DNA of 64,000 nt from Bacillota bacterium (GTDB taxonomy: Bacteria > Bacillota > UBA994 > PWPR01): NCBI GenBank assembly GCA_028280325.1, contig JANQLZ010000129.1:1-64000 (forward strand). The letters run 5' to 3'. The notes beneath the pieces were generated by a model. That model was not told the DNA's origin. It did no database searches and saw only the letters and a program-made list of their open reading frames with translations. Made by a program: the position numbers and the translations under genes. Position 1 is the first letter of the stretch, and every line of letters starts with the position of its first letter. This document shows positions 16,860-26,938 of this stretch, piece after piece.

Positions 16860-18017
16860 ATGAAAAATAATAATGATATGGCTTTAGAGACCATGTTAGC
16901 CCACTATGGAGAAGACAGATTTAACTACCATGGCTCGGTTATTCCTCCCATTTTTCAGACATCGCTGTTTACCTTTGAAAATATGGAAGCTATCTCCCGC
17001 GCTTTCAGCACTCCGGGAAGCTATTTGTACACTCGCGGACTAAATCCCACAGTAGAAATTGCCGAAAAGAAAATTGCCTGGCTGGAGGGTGGCGAAAAAG
17101 CTAAACTATTCTCCTCTGGAATGGGGGCAATTACCGCAAGTATTTTAAATTTTGTCCAAACAGGCGATCATATTGTCGCCTTAAAAACAGTATATGGACC
17201 TACTATTAAGTTTTTGGCAGATTACCTGGCAAAAAAGTTTAATATTACAACTACTTTCATTGATGCTGGCCATACAGACAACGTGCTGGCAGCGGTGCAA
17301 AAGAACACCACACTTATTTATCTGGAAAGCCCTACCAGCTTGGTTTTTGAGGTGCTGAACCTCGCTGAAATTGCAGCTTTTGCCAGGCAGCACCAGATAG
17401 CAACCATAATTGATAACAGCTGGGCGACACCGCTTTATCAAAAACCATTGGCGATGGGGATTGATGTGGTTGTTCACTCGGTCAGTAAGTATCTGTCCGG
17501 ACACAGCGATGTAGTTGCCGGGGTAGCAATAGCATCGAATAAAATAATTGAAGCGATCTTTGAGGCAGAGCATGCTTTGCTGGGTGCAAAAATAGCACCT
17601 CTGGAGGCCTGGCTGATTTTGCGAGGGCTGCGCACCCTGCCGGTGAGGATGAAACAGCATAGCGACAGCGCTATGCAGTTGGCCCTTTACCTGGAAAACC
17701 ACCCCAAAGTTAAGGTAGTAAACTATCCCGGCCTGCCGTCGCATCCCCAGTATCTGCTGGCAAAACAGCAGCTTCAAGGCTACAGTGGTTTGTTTAGCTT
17801 TATTCTAGACGCTGATTTGACTAAAACCAGAAGATTTGTAGACAATTTAAAATATTTTAAGATAGGTGTGAGTTGGGGCGGCTTCGAGAGTTTGGTTTTA
17901 AACCTGGCCTATGATGGCAATAATAATGTTCCGGCTGGTTTAGTTCGGGTTTCAGTAGGTTTGGAAAACGTTGAAGACCTTAAAGCAGACCTGGATCAGG
18001 CGCTAAAACTGATTTAA
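16860..18017 (+). CDS. Cys/Met metabolism PLP-dependent enzyme (cystathionine gamma-synthase/lyase family)
   Basis: This 385-aa fold-type I enzyme catalyses a gamma-replacement or gamma/beta-elimination on a sulfur amino acid. Family signs are SYLYTRGLNPT (substrate/PLP phosphate site of the partner subunit), SSGMGAI, VYGPT (Tyr stacking on PLP), the Asp in IIDNSWATP, the Schiff-base Lys in HSVSKYLSGHSD (about 204) and the ending LVRVSVGLENVEDL. The Asn-Ser-Trp in place of the usual NTF is unusual. It may be a methionine gamma-lyase, cystathionine lyase or O-acetylhomoserine enzyme. No met or cys genes are adjacent. The ATG at 16860 has AGGAG 8 nt upstream. No S-box or T-box was seen in the 173-bp leader region. 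Confidence 0.8.
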   Translation: MKNNNDMALETMLAHYGEDRFNYHGSVIPPIFQTSLFTFENMEAISRAFSTPGSYLYTRGLNPTVEIAEKKIAWLEGGEKAKLFSSGMGAITASILNFVQTGDHIVALKTVYGPTIKFLADYLAKKFNITTTFIDAGHTDNVLAAVQKNTTLIYLESPTSLVFEVLNLAEIAAFARQHQIATIIDNSWATPLYQKPLAMGIDVVVHSVSKYLSGHSDVVAGVAIASNKIIEAIFEAEHALLGAKIAPLEAWLILRGLRTLPVRMKQHSDSAMQLALYLENHPKVKVVNYPGLPSHPQYLLAKQQLQGYSGLFSFILDADLTKTRRFVDNLKYFKIGVSWGGFESLVLNLAYDGNNNVPAGLVRVSVGLENVEDLKADLDQALKLI

Positions 18018-18066
18018 TTATTATTATTTTGTACATATTAATTGTTTTATTGGTTAAAATACAATT

Positions 18067-18146
18067 GGAGCCGAGAACAGTGATGCGTCACAAACAATAT
18101 GTTCTTTTATGTATTGTTTGCCACACTTTTTTCGGCTCCTTTATTT
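18067..18146 (+). terminator. Three-way-junction hairpin, probable terminator
   Basis: The outer stem GGAGCCGA/TCGGCTCC (18067-18074 with 18132-18139) encloses two arms: GTGA-TGCG-TCAC (18080-18091) and CAAACAATA/TATTGTTTG (18091-18099 with 18112-18120). TTTATTT follows. More elaborate than a simple terminator. Confidence 0.65.
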
Positions 18147-18190
18147 GCATGTTACTATAGTAGCGATTCGTTTAAAGCAAATCGCTTTAT

Positions 18191-18952
18191 TTATGACTTA
18201 ATGTTGACATCAGCTGTTTTTACTGTTAATATATCACGCATCGAGTAGCAGCCAGCTGGCTGCTGAATTAACCATTGAGCTGCTTTCAAAGCTCCATTTA
18301 CGAATATTCTTCGAGATAAAGCCTGATGTTTCAGCTCAATTATTTCATCATAACCGGCAAATAAGATGCTATGTTCACCGGTAATTGTTCCCCCTCTGAT
18401 CGCATGAATCCCGATATCTCCCTGTTTTCGCTTATATTCACCTAATCCCCGTCCGTAAACCGGTTGTGTAGTATTAACATTATTGTTTTCAAGGATTTGC
18501 AGCAATTCACGGGCTGTCCCGCTGGGGCTGTCTTTTTTTCGATTATGATGCTTTTCGATAAGCTCAATATCCCAATCCCCTAACAAACTGACCATTTGCT
18601 CCAAAATTATTTTTACTATATTAACCCCCAGAGAGGTATTGCCTGCTACCAATATCGGACAGCTTTTGGCTCCTCTGCTGATAATATCATAGTCGTAGTC
18701 ACTATATCCTGTAGTACACAGCAAAATTGCTTTGCCAGTTTTTTCACCCCATTGAATTATGTCTGACAAATTACTGGGGTGGGAAAAATCTATAACTACA
18801 TCTGATTCTCCTTTAAATTCGGCCAGACAGGTTAATCCGTTTGAAACAAGCGGGGTAATCTCTGCCACTGTTTCTACCTCAGGCCTGCAATCTATTTGGG
18901 CTTTCAGCTGCCTGCCCATAACACCGTCTGCACCATAGACAATTACTTTCAT
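18191..18952 (-). CDS. dapB: 4-hydroxy-tetrahydrodipicolinate reductase
   Basis: This 253-aa enzyme carries out the second dedicated step of diaminopimelate/lysine synthesis, the NAD(P)H reduction of HTPA. The Rossmann start is VYGADGVMGRQL. DFSHPSN and TGNTSLGVN-like segments are present. The catalytic segment ELIEKHHNRKKDSPSGTA has the His-His-Asn-Lys set. GDIGIHAIRGG and a C-terminal oligomerisation region complete it. The length is normal. It follows dapA by 44 bp and ends the run lysA-dapA-dapB on this strand. Cell-wall DAP and lysine supply is the role. Confidence 0.93.
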   Translation of the reverse strand: MKVIVYGADGVMGRQLKAQIDCRPEVETVAEITPLVSNGLTCLAEFKGESDVVIDFSHPSNLSDIIQWGEKTGKAILLCTTGYSDYDYDIISRGAKSCPILVAGNTSLGVNIVKIILEQMVSLLGDWDIELIEKHHNRKKDSPSGTARELLQILENNNVNTTQPVYGRGLGEYKRKQGDIGIHAIRGGTITGEHSILFAGYDEIIELKHQALSRRIFVNGALKAAQWLIQQPAGCYSMRDILTVKTADVNIKS

Positions 18953-18996
18953 ATACTTCTCCTTGACCAGGTTAAATGGTTTTTTCCGTCGAGCTG

Positions 18997-19875
18997 CTAC
19001 ATTAAGCCATAGGTGACTAACTCTTGTCTTAGCTGCTCTGCTGTATTTACCTGCATCTCTATCAATGGCAGACGCAGTTCACCATTCAGCAATTGCAAAA
19101 ACTTCATCGCTCTTTTTACTGGAATTGGATTGTTCTCAGTAAACAGAGCTTTAACAACACCATTCATTCTGAGCTGCATCTGCAGCGCTTCAGTTGGGTT
19201 ACCATCCAAATACTGATGGACCATTTTTGAGGTTTCCCGGGGTAAAATATTGGCAACCACCGAGACCACTCCTCGACCACCAAGCGACAATATCGGAACT
19301 ACGTGATCGTCATTTCCTGAGTATAACGTAAAATCTGAAGGACATAACCGAGCTATTTCAGCAATCTGAGCAATATCGCCGCTTGCCGCTTTTAAGCCCA
19401 CAATATTGGGGTGTTTAGCCAGCTCTGCCATGGTGGCAGCCTGAATATTGCAGCCAGTTCTACCTGGCACATTGTAAACAATAATTGGGGTCTTGAGTTG
19501 ATCAGCAATATACTTAAAATGAGCTACAATACCCTGTTGAGAGGTCCGGTTGTAATAGGGGTTGATAATTAGCAACCCATCGGCACCAGCTTTTTCAGCA
19601 AACAAGCTCATCTCCAGAGCTTGATAAGTATTATTGCTGCCTGTGCCGGCTATCACCGGTATTCTACCGGCTACCTTTTCCACCGTGAATTGAATGACCT
19701 TCTTTTGCTCCTCTTTGGACATGGCAGAGGCCTCTCCAGTGGTACCGCAGGGAATAATGGCATCTGTTCCTTCGGCAATATGCCATTCTAATAATTTACT
19801 GTATGTCTTAAAATCTATTGATTTGTCGGCATTAAATGGGGTGACAATTGCTACACCTGATCCTTGAAAAAGCAT
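18997..19875 (-). CDS. dapA: 4-hydroxy-tetrahydrodipicolinate synthase
   Basis: This 292-aa class I aldolase condenses pyruvate with aspartate semialdehyde. Motifs are ATP/VTPF near the N-terminus, PCGTTGEASAMSKEE (GTTGE pyruvate-binding), the Tyr in VYNVPGRTG, the Schiff-base Lys in VGLKAASGD (about 161) and SGNDDHVVPIL. It is full length. The ATG at 19875 has AGGAG upstream. It sits between lysA (119-bp gap) and dapB (44-bp gap). Confidence 0.93.
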   Translation of the reverse strand: MLFQGSGVAIVTPFNADKSIDFKTYSKLLEWHIAEGTDAIIPCGTTGEASAMSKEEQKKVIQFTVEKVAGRIPVIAGTGSNNTYQALEMSLFAEKAGADGLLIINPYYNRTSQQGIVAHFKYIADQLKTPIIVYNVPGRTGCNIQAATMAELAKHPNIVGLKAASGDIAQIAEIARLCPSDFTLYSGNDDHVVPILSLGGRGVVSVVANILPRETSKMVHQYLDGNPTEALQMQLRMNGVVKALFTENNPIPVKRAMKFLQLLNGELRLPLIEMQVNTAEQLRQELVTYGLM

Positions 19876-19994
19876 ATCTTCAACTCCTAATCGTTTTAGC
19901 TGCTACAAAACAGCGCACAGACTACCTGAGATTATTTTATGCAGCCCGACAACATTGTATTAATACATTTCTCAACTACGCATCTAGACCCAAG

Positions 19995-21305
19995 CTACAG
20001 CGGGTCGGTCGCAACATCGCAGCTATGAATATCCTGAAGCTCCTGTCTTTTTGTGACCAGTTGTTCTTGCCCGTTCTTTACTGCTACAACAGCCGGGCGC
20101 GGCAGCCCGTTATAGTTACTCGACATAGCATAGTTATACGCCCCTGTAGCGGCAATTGCTATTATATCTCCATTCTCTGTCGGAGGGAGCATAATATCCT
20201 CGATTAATATATCGCCTGATTCACAACACTTGCCAGCTACTGCCACTCGTTCGGTCTTGTCTACAGATAATTTGTCTACTACCACTGCTTCATATTGAGC
20301 GTTGTACAGGGCAGGGCGTGGATTATCGGCCATGCCACCGTCGACCATTAGGTATTTGCGTCCACTGTAGGTTGTCTTATGTGCTTCAATTTTATATAAA
20401 GTGGTTCCAGCTTCTCCAACTATAGCGCGGCCCGGCTCAATAACAATTTTTTTTAAGCTGAGATTTCGCTTGACAATCTGCTCTTCAGCCTTTCGAACAA
20501 TAGCAGGTAACAGGGAAGATAACTGCGGTGGGGTATCACGTTTGGCATAGTAGATAGCGAAACCTCCCCCAAAGTTTAATTCAGTCAATCCTATTCCTGT
20601 TTGGGCACTGATCTCCGCACAAAAATTGAGCATGATCTCCACTGTTCTGATAAAGGCGGCCTCTTCATTAATCTGTGATCCGATATGACAGTGCAGTCCC
20701 ATCAGCCTAACATAAGGATCACTGCTCAGCTGTTTAATCTTGGACAGAACATCATTTTGGTATAAGCTTATGCCAAATTTTGAAGAATCAAGGGCAGTTC
20801 TCAGATACTTGTGGGTGTGAGTTTCTACCCCTGGATTGACTCGGAGCAAGATATTTGCACGATAGCTGTATTCAGCACATATCTCTCTAATCCTCTGCAG
20901 TTCATCATAATTATCTACTACAATCCGGCCCACACCCAGGGCCAAAGCCATTTTTATTTCCTGTTTTGATTTAGCATTGCCATGTAAATATACTCTGGAC
21001 ATTGGAAACTGAATTTTTTTTAATAAGTCCATATCTCCGGCCGAGATTACATCGATACCCAGCCCATTCTCAGCAACCAATCTGCAAATATAGCCATTGA
21101 TGAAGGCTTTTGAGGCATAGACGATCTCTGTTTCAACCAGGTCAGAGCTAAACCAGCTCTTAAAGTTGCTGATATTGCTTTCAATACACCCCTGATCAAT
21201 AATATAAAGCGGTGTGCCATACTTTTTTGCCAATGCTTGAGTGTTTATCTGACCGATACTCAAGGCACCATTACTGTCCTCTCTCATTGTTCCCCGCAAC
21301 TGCAT
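19995..21305 (-). CDS. lysA: Diaminopimelate decarboxylase
   Basis: This 436-aa fold-type III PLP enzyme makes lysine from meso-DAP. The PLP Lys is in EIVYASKAF, HIGSQI and LNFGGGFAIYY bind substrate and phosphate, EPGRAIVGEAG binds PLP, and the Cys-Glu of CCESGDIL and the Tyr of GAYNYAM complete the dimeric active site. The start was set at ATG 21305 because AGGGGGAG lies 7 nt upstream; the longer frame adds 18 unrelated residues. The 250-bp AT-rich leader (21306-21608) shows no lysine riboswitch that I can recognise. Confidence 0.92.
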   Translation of the reverse strand: MQLRGTMREDSNGALSIGQINTQALAKKYGTPLYIIDQGCIESNISNFKSWFSSDLVETEIVYASKAFINGYICRLVAENGLGIDVISAGDMDLLKKIQFPMSRVYLHGNAKSKQEIKMALALGVGRIVVDNYDELQRIREICAEYSYRANILLRVNPGVETHTHKYLRTALDSSKFGISLYQNDVLSKIKQLSSDPYVRLMGLHCHIGSQINEEAAFIRTVEIMLNFCAEISAQTGIGLTELNFGGGFAIYYAKRDTPPQLSSLLPAIVRKAEEQIVKRNLSLKKIVIEPGRAIVGEAGTTLYKIEAHKTTYSGRKYLMVDGGMADNPRPALYNAQYEAVVVDKLSVDKTERVAVAGKCCESGDILIEDIMLPPTENGDIIAIAATGAYNYAMSSNYNGLPRPAVVAVKNGQEQLVTKRQELQDIHSCDVATDPL

Positions 21306-21608
21306 GCCTACTCCCCCTATTGAGTAATGGCAGTAGGGACTCTGCCCCACTGCCAGCAATCTATGATAGTTTTAAAGCTAATGATAATATTACATGTTTA
21401 AATATGGCCAATAATCACAATCAACAATGACATTGGGATACGATAATAAATTTAAATTTCCTGCATTCTGATAATCAAGTTAGAACAATATTAATTCAAC
21501 TCACCAATTTATTTTATGCCCTGTAAATTAAGGTGTGCCAGTATTGCAGACAACTTGTATAATAATTTATAAATCAAATTATAACATGACAAAAGTTTTT
21601 TTAAAGAC

Positions 21609-22460
21609 TTATTTTTGGCATTTTCCAACGACAATTCGGTCGAGGCCAGCATAATCAGAAAGGATCTCTATCTCCAGAAATTTATTAGCTTTAAAAAGGC
21701 TGGCAACTGCCTTAGCCTGGTTACAATCAATCTCAACCAATAAATGTCCACCATTTTTTAAAAGCTTTGGCGCATCAGCTGTCAATCTTCGGTAGCAGTC
21801 CAAACCGTCAACGCCACCGTATAAGGCCAGCGCCGGCTCCTGCCTGACATTTAAAGGCAGAGACTTCATTCGATCTGTCGACAAATAGGGGGGATTACTG
21901 ACAATTATGTGAAACTTCTCTACAGCCGGGAGTAATGGATTTAATAAATCGCCCTGCAGAAAAGTTATTCTTTCAGCCACCTGATGACGCCGGGCATTCT
22001 TTCTGGCCACTGCTAAGGCCGCTTTACTGATGTCAACCGCTGTGCAGACGGCCTGCTTTATTTTAGTTGCCAGTGAAATAATAACTGCTCCGCTGCCCGT
22101 CCCAATGTCAGCAATTTTAATTTGATTATGGCAGTTCAATTTAGTTAAAACAGCGCTGACCAGCAGCTCTGTTTCCGGTCGGGGAATGAGCACATTTTCG
22201 TCAACATCAAAATTCAAGCCCATAAATTCCTGTTGGCCGGTGATATACTGCAACGGCTTACCCAGCACAATTTGCTGGCTCAGCTGCTGGAGCTCTGCTA
22301 TGGCAGCAGGCGCCAGCTCTTGCTCCAGGCTAGTGATAAACTGGGTAAAAGTATACTGCATTAAATGCATTAATAAAAGACGAGCAGTAGCCCGTCCGTT
22401 TTCTACTTTATGGGCAGCAAATAAATTGCTGCACTGGTTCCAGGCCTGACGTAGTCTCAT
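21609..22460 (-). CDS. prmC: Release factor glutamine methyltransferase
   Basis: This 283-aa SAM-dependent enzyme methylates the Gln of the GGQ motif in release factors. The N-terminal helical domain is followed by the methyltransferase core with IADIGTGSGAVIISLA (SAM site) and the catalytic IVSNPPYL. It lies 2 nt after prfA, the gene of its substrate, a common Firmicute pairing. It is full length. Confidence 0.93.
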   Translation of the reverse strand: MRLRQAWNQCSNLFAAHKVENGRATARLLLMHLMQYTFTQFITSLEQELAPAAIAELQQLSQQIVLGKPLQYITGQQEFMGLNFDVDENVLIPRPETELLVSAVLTKLNCHNQIKIADIGTGSGAVIISLATKIKQAVCTAVDISKAALAVARKNARRHQVAERITFLQGDLLNPLLPAVEKFHIIVSNPPYLSTDRMKSLPLNVRQEPALALYGGVDGLDCYRRLTADAPKLLKNGGHLLVEIDCNQAKAVASLFKANKFLEIEILSDYAGLDRIVVGKCQK

Positions 22461-22462
22461 TG

Positions 22463-23536
22463 CTACCCTTCCAGTTTGGCCAATTTTCGGGCCTGATCGT
22501 CTGTGCTGAGCGCATGAATAAAGGGATCAATTTCGCCATCAAGCACCTTTTCCATCTGATGAACTGTTAAACCGATTCGATGATCAGTGATTCGGGTTTG
22601 AGGGAAATTATAAGTCCGGATACGCTCACTGCGATCGCCTGTTCCAACCTGGCTTCGCCGCTCATTAGCCAGTTCTGCATCTTTTTTGGCCTGTTCAATC
22701 TCCAACAAGCGACTGCGCAACACCCGCATCGCTTTCTCTCTGTTTTTAATCTGAGATTTCTCATCTTGAATGGAAACCACCAAGCCAGTAGGAACATGGG
22801 TTAAGCGTACTGCTGAATAGGTAGTATTAACTGACTGCCCACCCGGGCCACTGCTACAGAATATGTCCACCCTAACCTCATTGGGGTCAACCTGCAGATC
22901 AATCTCCTCAGCCTCCGGTAATACTGCAACTGTGGCGGTAGAGGTGTGAATCCGCCCGCTTGTTTCTGTGGCCGGTACTCGCTGGACACGATGGACACCG
23001 CTTTCATACTTTAACCTGCTATATGCTCCTCGCCCTTCAATAACAAAAGTTATCTGCTTAAACCCGCCGATACCTGTTGCACTTGTATCCATAACCTCAA
23101 CTTTCCAACGCTGCCTTTCAGCATATCGGGCATACATGCGGAATAACACTGCCGCAAATAATGCCGCCTCATCTCCACCAGCGCCAGCTCTGATTTCCAT
23201 AACGACATTTTTCTCATCGTTAGGGTCTTGGGGCAGCAACAGAAATCTCAACTGCTGTTCATATTCATCCTGCCCGCTCTGCAACTGCTTCAACTCGTCA
23301 CGAAGCATGGTTCGAAACTCTTCTTCAGTATCAGGATCATCAAGCATAATTTGACAATCTTTTATCTCCTCAACTGTTTTTTGATATTTATCATAAACAG
23401 CCACTTTCTCTGACAGATTAGCATGTTCACGAGAGTATTCACGAAATTTCTCTTGGTTTTTAATTATTTCAGGCTGAGATAACAGGCCCGTTATTTCCTG
23501 GTATCGTTTTTTGATAGCCTCTAATTTATCAAGCAT
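22463..23536 (-). CDS. prfA: Peptide chain release factor 1
   Basis: This 357-aa factor ends translation at UAA and UAG. The PCRF domain is N-terminal. The codon-recognition segment is [12 protein letters not shown] (PAT-type tripeptide, RF1-specific) and the catalytic loop is [10 protein letters not shown]. The C-terminus is typical. Gene order DUF1385 gene, prfA, prmC with gaps of 0-2 nt indicates co-transcription. Confidence 0.95.
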   Translation of the reverse strand: MLDKLEAIKKRYQEITGLLSQPEIIKNQEKFREYSREHANLSEKVAVYDKYQKTVEEIKDCQIMLDDPDTEEEFRTMLRDELKQLQSGQDEYEQQLRFLLLPQDPNDEKNVVMEIRAGAGGDEAALFAAVLFRMYARYAERQRWKVEVMDTSATGIGGFKQITFVIEGRGAYSRLKYESGVHRVQRVPATETSGRIHTSTATVAVLPEAEEIDLQVDPNEVRVDIFCSSGPGGQSVNTTYSAVRLTHVPTGLVVSIQDEKSQIKNREKAMRVLRSRLLEIEQAKKDAELANERRSQVGTGDRSERIRTYNFPQTRITDHRIGLTVHQMEKVLDGEIDPFIHALSTDDQARKLAKLEG

Positions 23537-24430
23537 CTACTTCACCTCTGTTGCATCATAATTTACATTCTGGCCATTGATTTTCATGGCCGCTTTGAGA
23601 GCTGCCAGGGCGACTTCTACCTGATCATCATCTGGCTCAGCCGTTGTTAAACGCTGCATCCAGAGACCAGGAGCTAAGATAATCCGCCAGATCGGCTGAT
23701 CTTTGTGCCGACCTGCAGCCTTAATCACTTCGTAGCTGATCCCGGCAATTAAAGGCAGTAGAATCACTCGGGTCAAGATTCTGGTTCCGATAGACTGCCA
23801 GCCAAACAGTGAAAAAGAAAAGATCGCTATGATCATCACCAGCAGCATAAAGGCGGTACCACACCTAACATGAACCGTAGAACATTTCTGGGCTTCGGCA
23901 ACCGTTAAAGAACAATTGCCTTCGTAACAGTTAATCGATTTATGCTCGGCTCCATGGTATTGGAAAACCCGTTTGATATCTGGCATTCTGCCAATCATAA
24001 CTACATAAAAGATAAAAATTAATATTCTCACCGTGCCCTCAAGCAGATTGAGCAGTAAAGGACTGTCGATCAGCTGCCTGGCCAGTCCTGCTAATAATGT
24101 TGGCAAAATCATGAATAATAATACCGACCCGCCAATGCCCAACGCCACTGAAAGCCATAGAGCACCGTCGCTGAGCTCTTCCTCTTCCCCCAGGGCCTCA
24201 TTGGAAGCGTACATGATGCTTTTAACACCCAGGTACAGACTGTCGACCAAACTAAATGCCCCTCGGACAATGGGCATCTTACGCCATTTGGCATTTCCTT
24301 TATTGGTCAGCTCAGTTTTGATAGAAATATGGTTATCAGGGCAGCGCACAGCAATACTATATCCTCTGGGAGCTCGCATCATTACCCCTTCAATGACAGC
24401 CTGCCCTCCGATTGTTTCTTTTCTTAACAT
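23537..24430 (-). CDS. DUF1385 membrane protein (YqhQ-like)
   Basis: This 297-aa integral membrane protein starts with the family signature GGQAVIEGVMMRAP. It has several hydrophobic segments in the middle and conserved FQYHGAEHKSINCYE and VRCGTAFML. Its function is not established. It often lies between rpmE/tdk and prfA in Firmicutes, as here. The stop is directly followed by the prfA start. Confidence 0.85.
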   Translation of the reverse strand: MLRKETIGGQAVIEGVMMRAPRGYSIAVRCPDNHISIKTELTNKGNAKWRKMPIVRGAFSLVDSLYLGVKSIMYASNEALGEEEELSDGALWLSVALGIGGSVLLFMILPTLLAGLARQLIDSPLLLNLLEGTVRILIFIFYVVMIGRMPDIKRVFQYHGAEHKSINCYEGNCSLTVAEAQKCSTVHVRCGTAFMLLVMIIAIFSFSLFGWQSIGTRILTRVILLPLIAGISYEVIKAAGRHKDQPIWRIILAPGLWMQRLTTAEPDDDQVEVALAALKAAMKINGQNVNYDATEVK

Positions 24431-24453
24431 GTTAATCCTTTCCAGACCATTGT

Positions 24454-25038
24454 CTACTCAGCAATAATCGGAGCCTGATAACAGTGCCGACACCTCGCTT
24501 CATATGACTCACTTGCCCCGATTAAAACTATCGGCTCGCCATATTTAGCGGGTTGACCATTGATTAGCCGCTGGGTTCTGCTGGCTGGATTTCCGCATCT
24601 CATACAGATAGCCTGTAGTTTATCCACATACTCCGCTACGGCCATTAATCCCGGAGTAGGGCCAAAAGGCAGGCCTCTAAAATCTGTATCTAATCCCGCA
24701 GCAATAACCCGCAAGCCATTATTTGCTAATTGCTGACATACACTAATAATCCTTTCACTAAAAAACTGAACCTCATCAATAGCGACAACCTTAGTATCGT
24801 TATCAATACAGGAGATAATATCTTCTGGTCGTTCGATATTAATAGCGGTCACACTTGAGCCATTATGGGAGACCACTTCTTGATTATTGTAGCGATTATC
24901 TATTTTGGGTTTGAATACCTGAACCTTCTGTTTAGCATAGCGAGCACGTTTTATTCTGCGAATCAGCTCTTCACTCTTCCCCGAAAACATGCTGCCGCAG
25001 ATAACTTCCAGCCAACCTTCATTTATTATCGGCATCAT
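24454..25038 (-). CDS. tdk: Thymidine kinase
   Basis: This 194-aa class II thymidine kinase salvages thymidine with ATP. The P-loop is [15 protein letters not shown], the catalytic/Mg motif is VAIDEVQFF, and the lasso region has zinc ligands in MRCGNPA and CRHC. FRGLPFG is the conserved TMP/nucleoside loop. The length is normal. The start is the ATG ATG pair at 25038. It lies between rpmE and the DUF1385 gene. Confidence 0.93.
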   Translation of the reverse strand: MMPIINEGWLEVICGSMFSGKSEELIRRIKRARYAKQKVQVFKPKIDNRYNNQEVVSHNGSSVTAINIERPEDIISCIDNDTKVVAIDEVQFFSERIISVCQQLANNGLRVIAAGLDTDFRGLPFGPTPGLMAVAEYVDKLQAICMRCGNPASRTQRLINGQPAKYGEPIVLIGASESYEARCRHCYQAPIIAE

Positions 25039-25165
25039 CTGTTTTTCACTCCATCTTAATCTTTATTATATTATGACTAACTCTTTTATTATAACCCATT
25101 AGCTCAACTTTCGCACTAGATTAGAAGGGGCAAAAAACAAGGCTGGCAGAATTACACCTGAAACC

Positions 25166-25191
25166 AAAAAAGCAGAGTCGCTATCGACTCT
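25166..25191 (-). terminator. Terminator overlapping the rpmE stop codon
   Basis: On the minus strand AGAGTCG (25185-25191), a 4-nt loop and CGACTCT (25174-25180) are followed by GCTTTTTT. The arm includes part of the rpmE stop codon. Confidence 0.85.
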
Positions 25192-25411
25192 ACTTTGCTT
25201 TTTTATTCATATTATAACGGCGGTTAAAGCGTTCTACTCGACCGCCTGTATCAACCAGTTTTTGCTTACCAGTGAAAAATGGATGACACTTAGAACATAA
25301 CTCGACACTTAGCTGCTTTGCGGTAGAGCCTGTTTCAAATGTGTTACCACATGCACAAGTAACAGTACATTTATTATAATTTGGATGAATGTCTTTTTTC
25401 ACATCTTTCAC
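25190..25411 (-). CDS. rpmE: Large ribosomal subunit protein bL31, zinc-binding type
   Basis: This 73-aa protein has the four-Cys zinc set of the C+ form of L31 (TCACG and [13 protein letters not shown]). It is full length. The C+ form is replaced by a zinc-free paralogue under zinc limitation in many bacteria; no paralogue is in the window. ATG at 25411. It has its own terminator. Confidence 0.95.
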   Translation of the reverse strand: MKDVKKDIHPNYNKCTVTCACGNTFETGSTAKQLSVELCSKCHPFFTGKQKLVDTGGRVERFNRRYNMNKKAK

Positions 25412-25491
25412 CTACCTCATATAAAGTCGCAAAAAGAATTATAGCATATCTTCTTAAAGGAATGCAAGCTTTTTTGACAACACTGTCTTAA

Positions 25492-26748
25492 CTAGGGGTT
25501 TATTTCACTTAGAGTAAAATTACCTATCACAATGTTCGGCAATTCCTGGCGCAGGACCTCTAACATGGCAATTATGCCTAACCCCGACTGCTGCTGGAAT
25601 CCCGGATAAATATGTCGGTACTGGTCCGGGTCAAGATTGAGATTACGCAGCTGCAGCATATCTATCCTGTATTCTCTGATGAGCTGAATCAGAGCTGTAA
25701 TTTCTGGCTCTGTATCCGTTATTCCCGGCATAGTCAGCCAGTTTAAGGAGACAAAAACATCGTGTTCCTTGGCTATTTTGAGCGACCTTTTAACGTCTTC
25801 CAGGGTATAGGTTGGCCGATAGTAGGCATGATAGTGCTCAGCGATGGCACTGATCATACTGACCCGCAGCATGTCAACTCCAGCTTGACAGACCTGTTTC
25901 ACTCCGGCCGTATGACCGGCATTAGTATTGATATTAATAATACCAGCTGTACAATCCGAGCGTACCATTTTAATTGCCTGAGAAATCAGATTGGCCTGCA
26001 GCAGAGGCTCTCCTTCACACCCCTGCCCAAAGCTGACAATAGCCCCCGGGGCCCTGCTTAAATGGGCGAGCATAACCTCTACCACCTCAGGTAAAGTGGG
26101 AATAAAGTTGATACGCTGCTGAGGGGAGGGACAGCAGTCCGCAACCTGCTCTGAAATACAGCCTACACATTGTGCGTTACATTTCGGCGAAACCGGAATG
26201 CCCGCCTCCCAGCGCTGATAAAAAATATTCTGAGCAGTGAAACAACCGTATTCCTCGGCACAGTGCGCCAGCTGACTCAGAATGCGGTTATCGGGATACC
26301 GGCTTATCGCAGCTGTTATTAATCCAGCCAGGTTAGTTGTATTGTAATTATGGGGCTGCCACTTGTGTTTGTCTGTATCGGTCAGGACAGCAGCAACATA
26401 AAATCTTTGCTCTTCCACATGCCAGGCTACCGCAGTATAGCCAAACAGTGGCAACACTGAGCTGCCGCTAAGGGCAACAGCCGCTGGCAGCAGAGTTCTG
26501 GTGTAACCCTGCGGAAGCAAAGCCGCCACAGCCTGGCCTCTATCGGTGATGGTTGAGAAATTGCCGGTCAGACGGCTTAAGCCGATGGGCAGCCTCTGAG
26601 GCAGCACCATTAAAGAACTGCCTACTGGCAGCGGGATAAATTCCCGATCATCTATTTCAACAATTGAATCTCCCATTCTTGCCAGAGCCCAGAATCTTTC
26701 ATCCTCAAAAATCTGGTCATTTTCATCAGCATAAACAGCAACCAGCAT
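25492..26748 (-). CDS. Radical SAM protein, unknown substrate
   Basis: This 418-aa protein has a radical SAM core with the cluster motif CNAQCVGC (CX3CX2C, about residue 190) after an unusual N-terminal domain of about 185 residues. A second Cys pair (DCCP) follows shortly. The core has GQGCEGEPLL (GGE-like SAM contact) and INTNAG. The ATG at 26748 was chosen (GGGGTGG 5 nt upstream) over the GTG at 26757. It follows the GlmL-partner genes after a terminator and may be an independent unit. The N-terminal extension resembles no family known to me. Confidence 0.75.
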   Translation of the reverse strand: MLVAVYADENDQIFEDERFWALARMGDSIVEIDDREFIPLPVGSSLMVLPQRLPIGLSRLTGNFSTITDRGQAVAALLPQGYTRTLLPAAVALSGSSVLPLFGYTAVAWHVEEQRFYVAAVLTDTDKHKWQPHNYNTTNLAGLITAAISRYPDNRILSQLAHCAEEYGCFTAQNIFYQRWEAGIPVSPKCNAQCVGCISEQVADCCPSPQQRINFIPTLPEVVEVMLAHLSRAPGAIVSFGQGCEGEPLLQANLISQAIKMVRSDCTAGIININTNAGHTAGVKQVCQAGVDMLRVSMISAIAEHYHAYYRPTYTLEDVKRSLKIAKEHDVFVSLNWLTMPGITDTEPEITALIQLIREYRIDMLQLRNLNLDPDQYRHIYPGFQQQSGLGIIAMLEVLRQELPNIVIGNFTLSEINP

Positions 26749-26890
26749 ATCGTCCACCCCAAACAGTTTATTGTCCAGTTTATTATAACAGATTTTGCTG
26801 TTGAGAGACTTATTTTTACCGATAAGAATACCAGCCCCAAATCAGGCAGCCAGAATGGAAATCTATTAACTAAGATGCTTGGTACTGACA

Positions 26891-26925
26891 AAAAAGAGGT
26901 GCTTCCTGATGGCAAGCACCTCTTT
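26891..26925 (-). terminator. Strong intrinsic terminator
   Basis: A 12-bp stem (26893-26904 with 26914-26925, AAAGAGGTGCTT) ends in T6 on the minus strand. It closes the unit 31702-26939. Confidence 0.9.
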
Positions 26926-26938
26926 GTAGTCTATTAAC

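Noticed and set aside
21306-21608. Lysine riboswitch before lysA
   Set aside because: The conserved lysine-aptamer segments were not found in this AT-rich leader.
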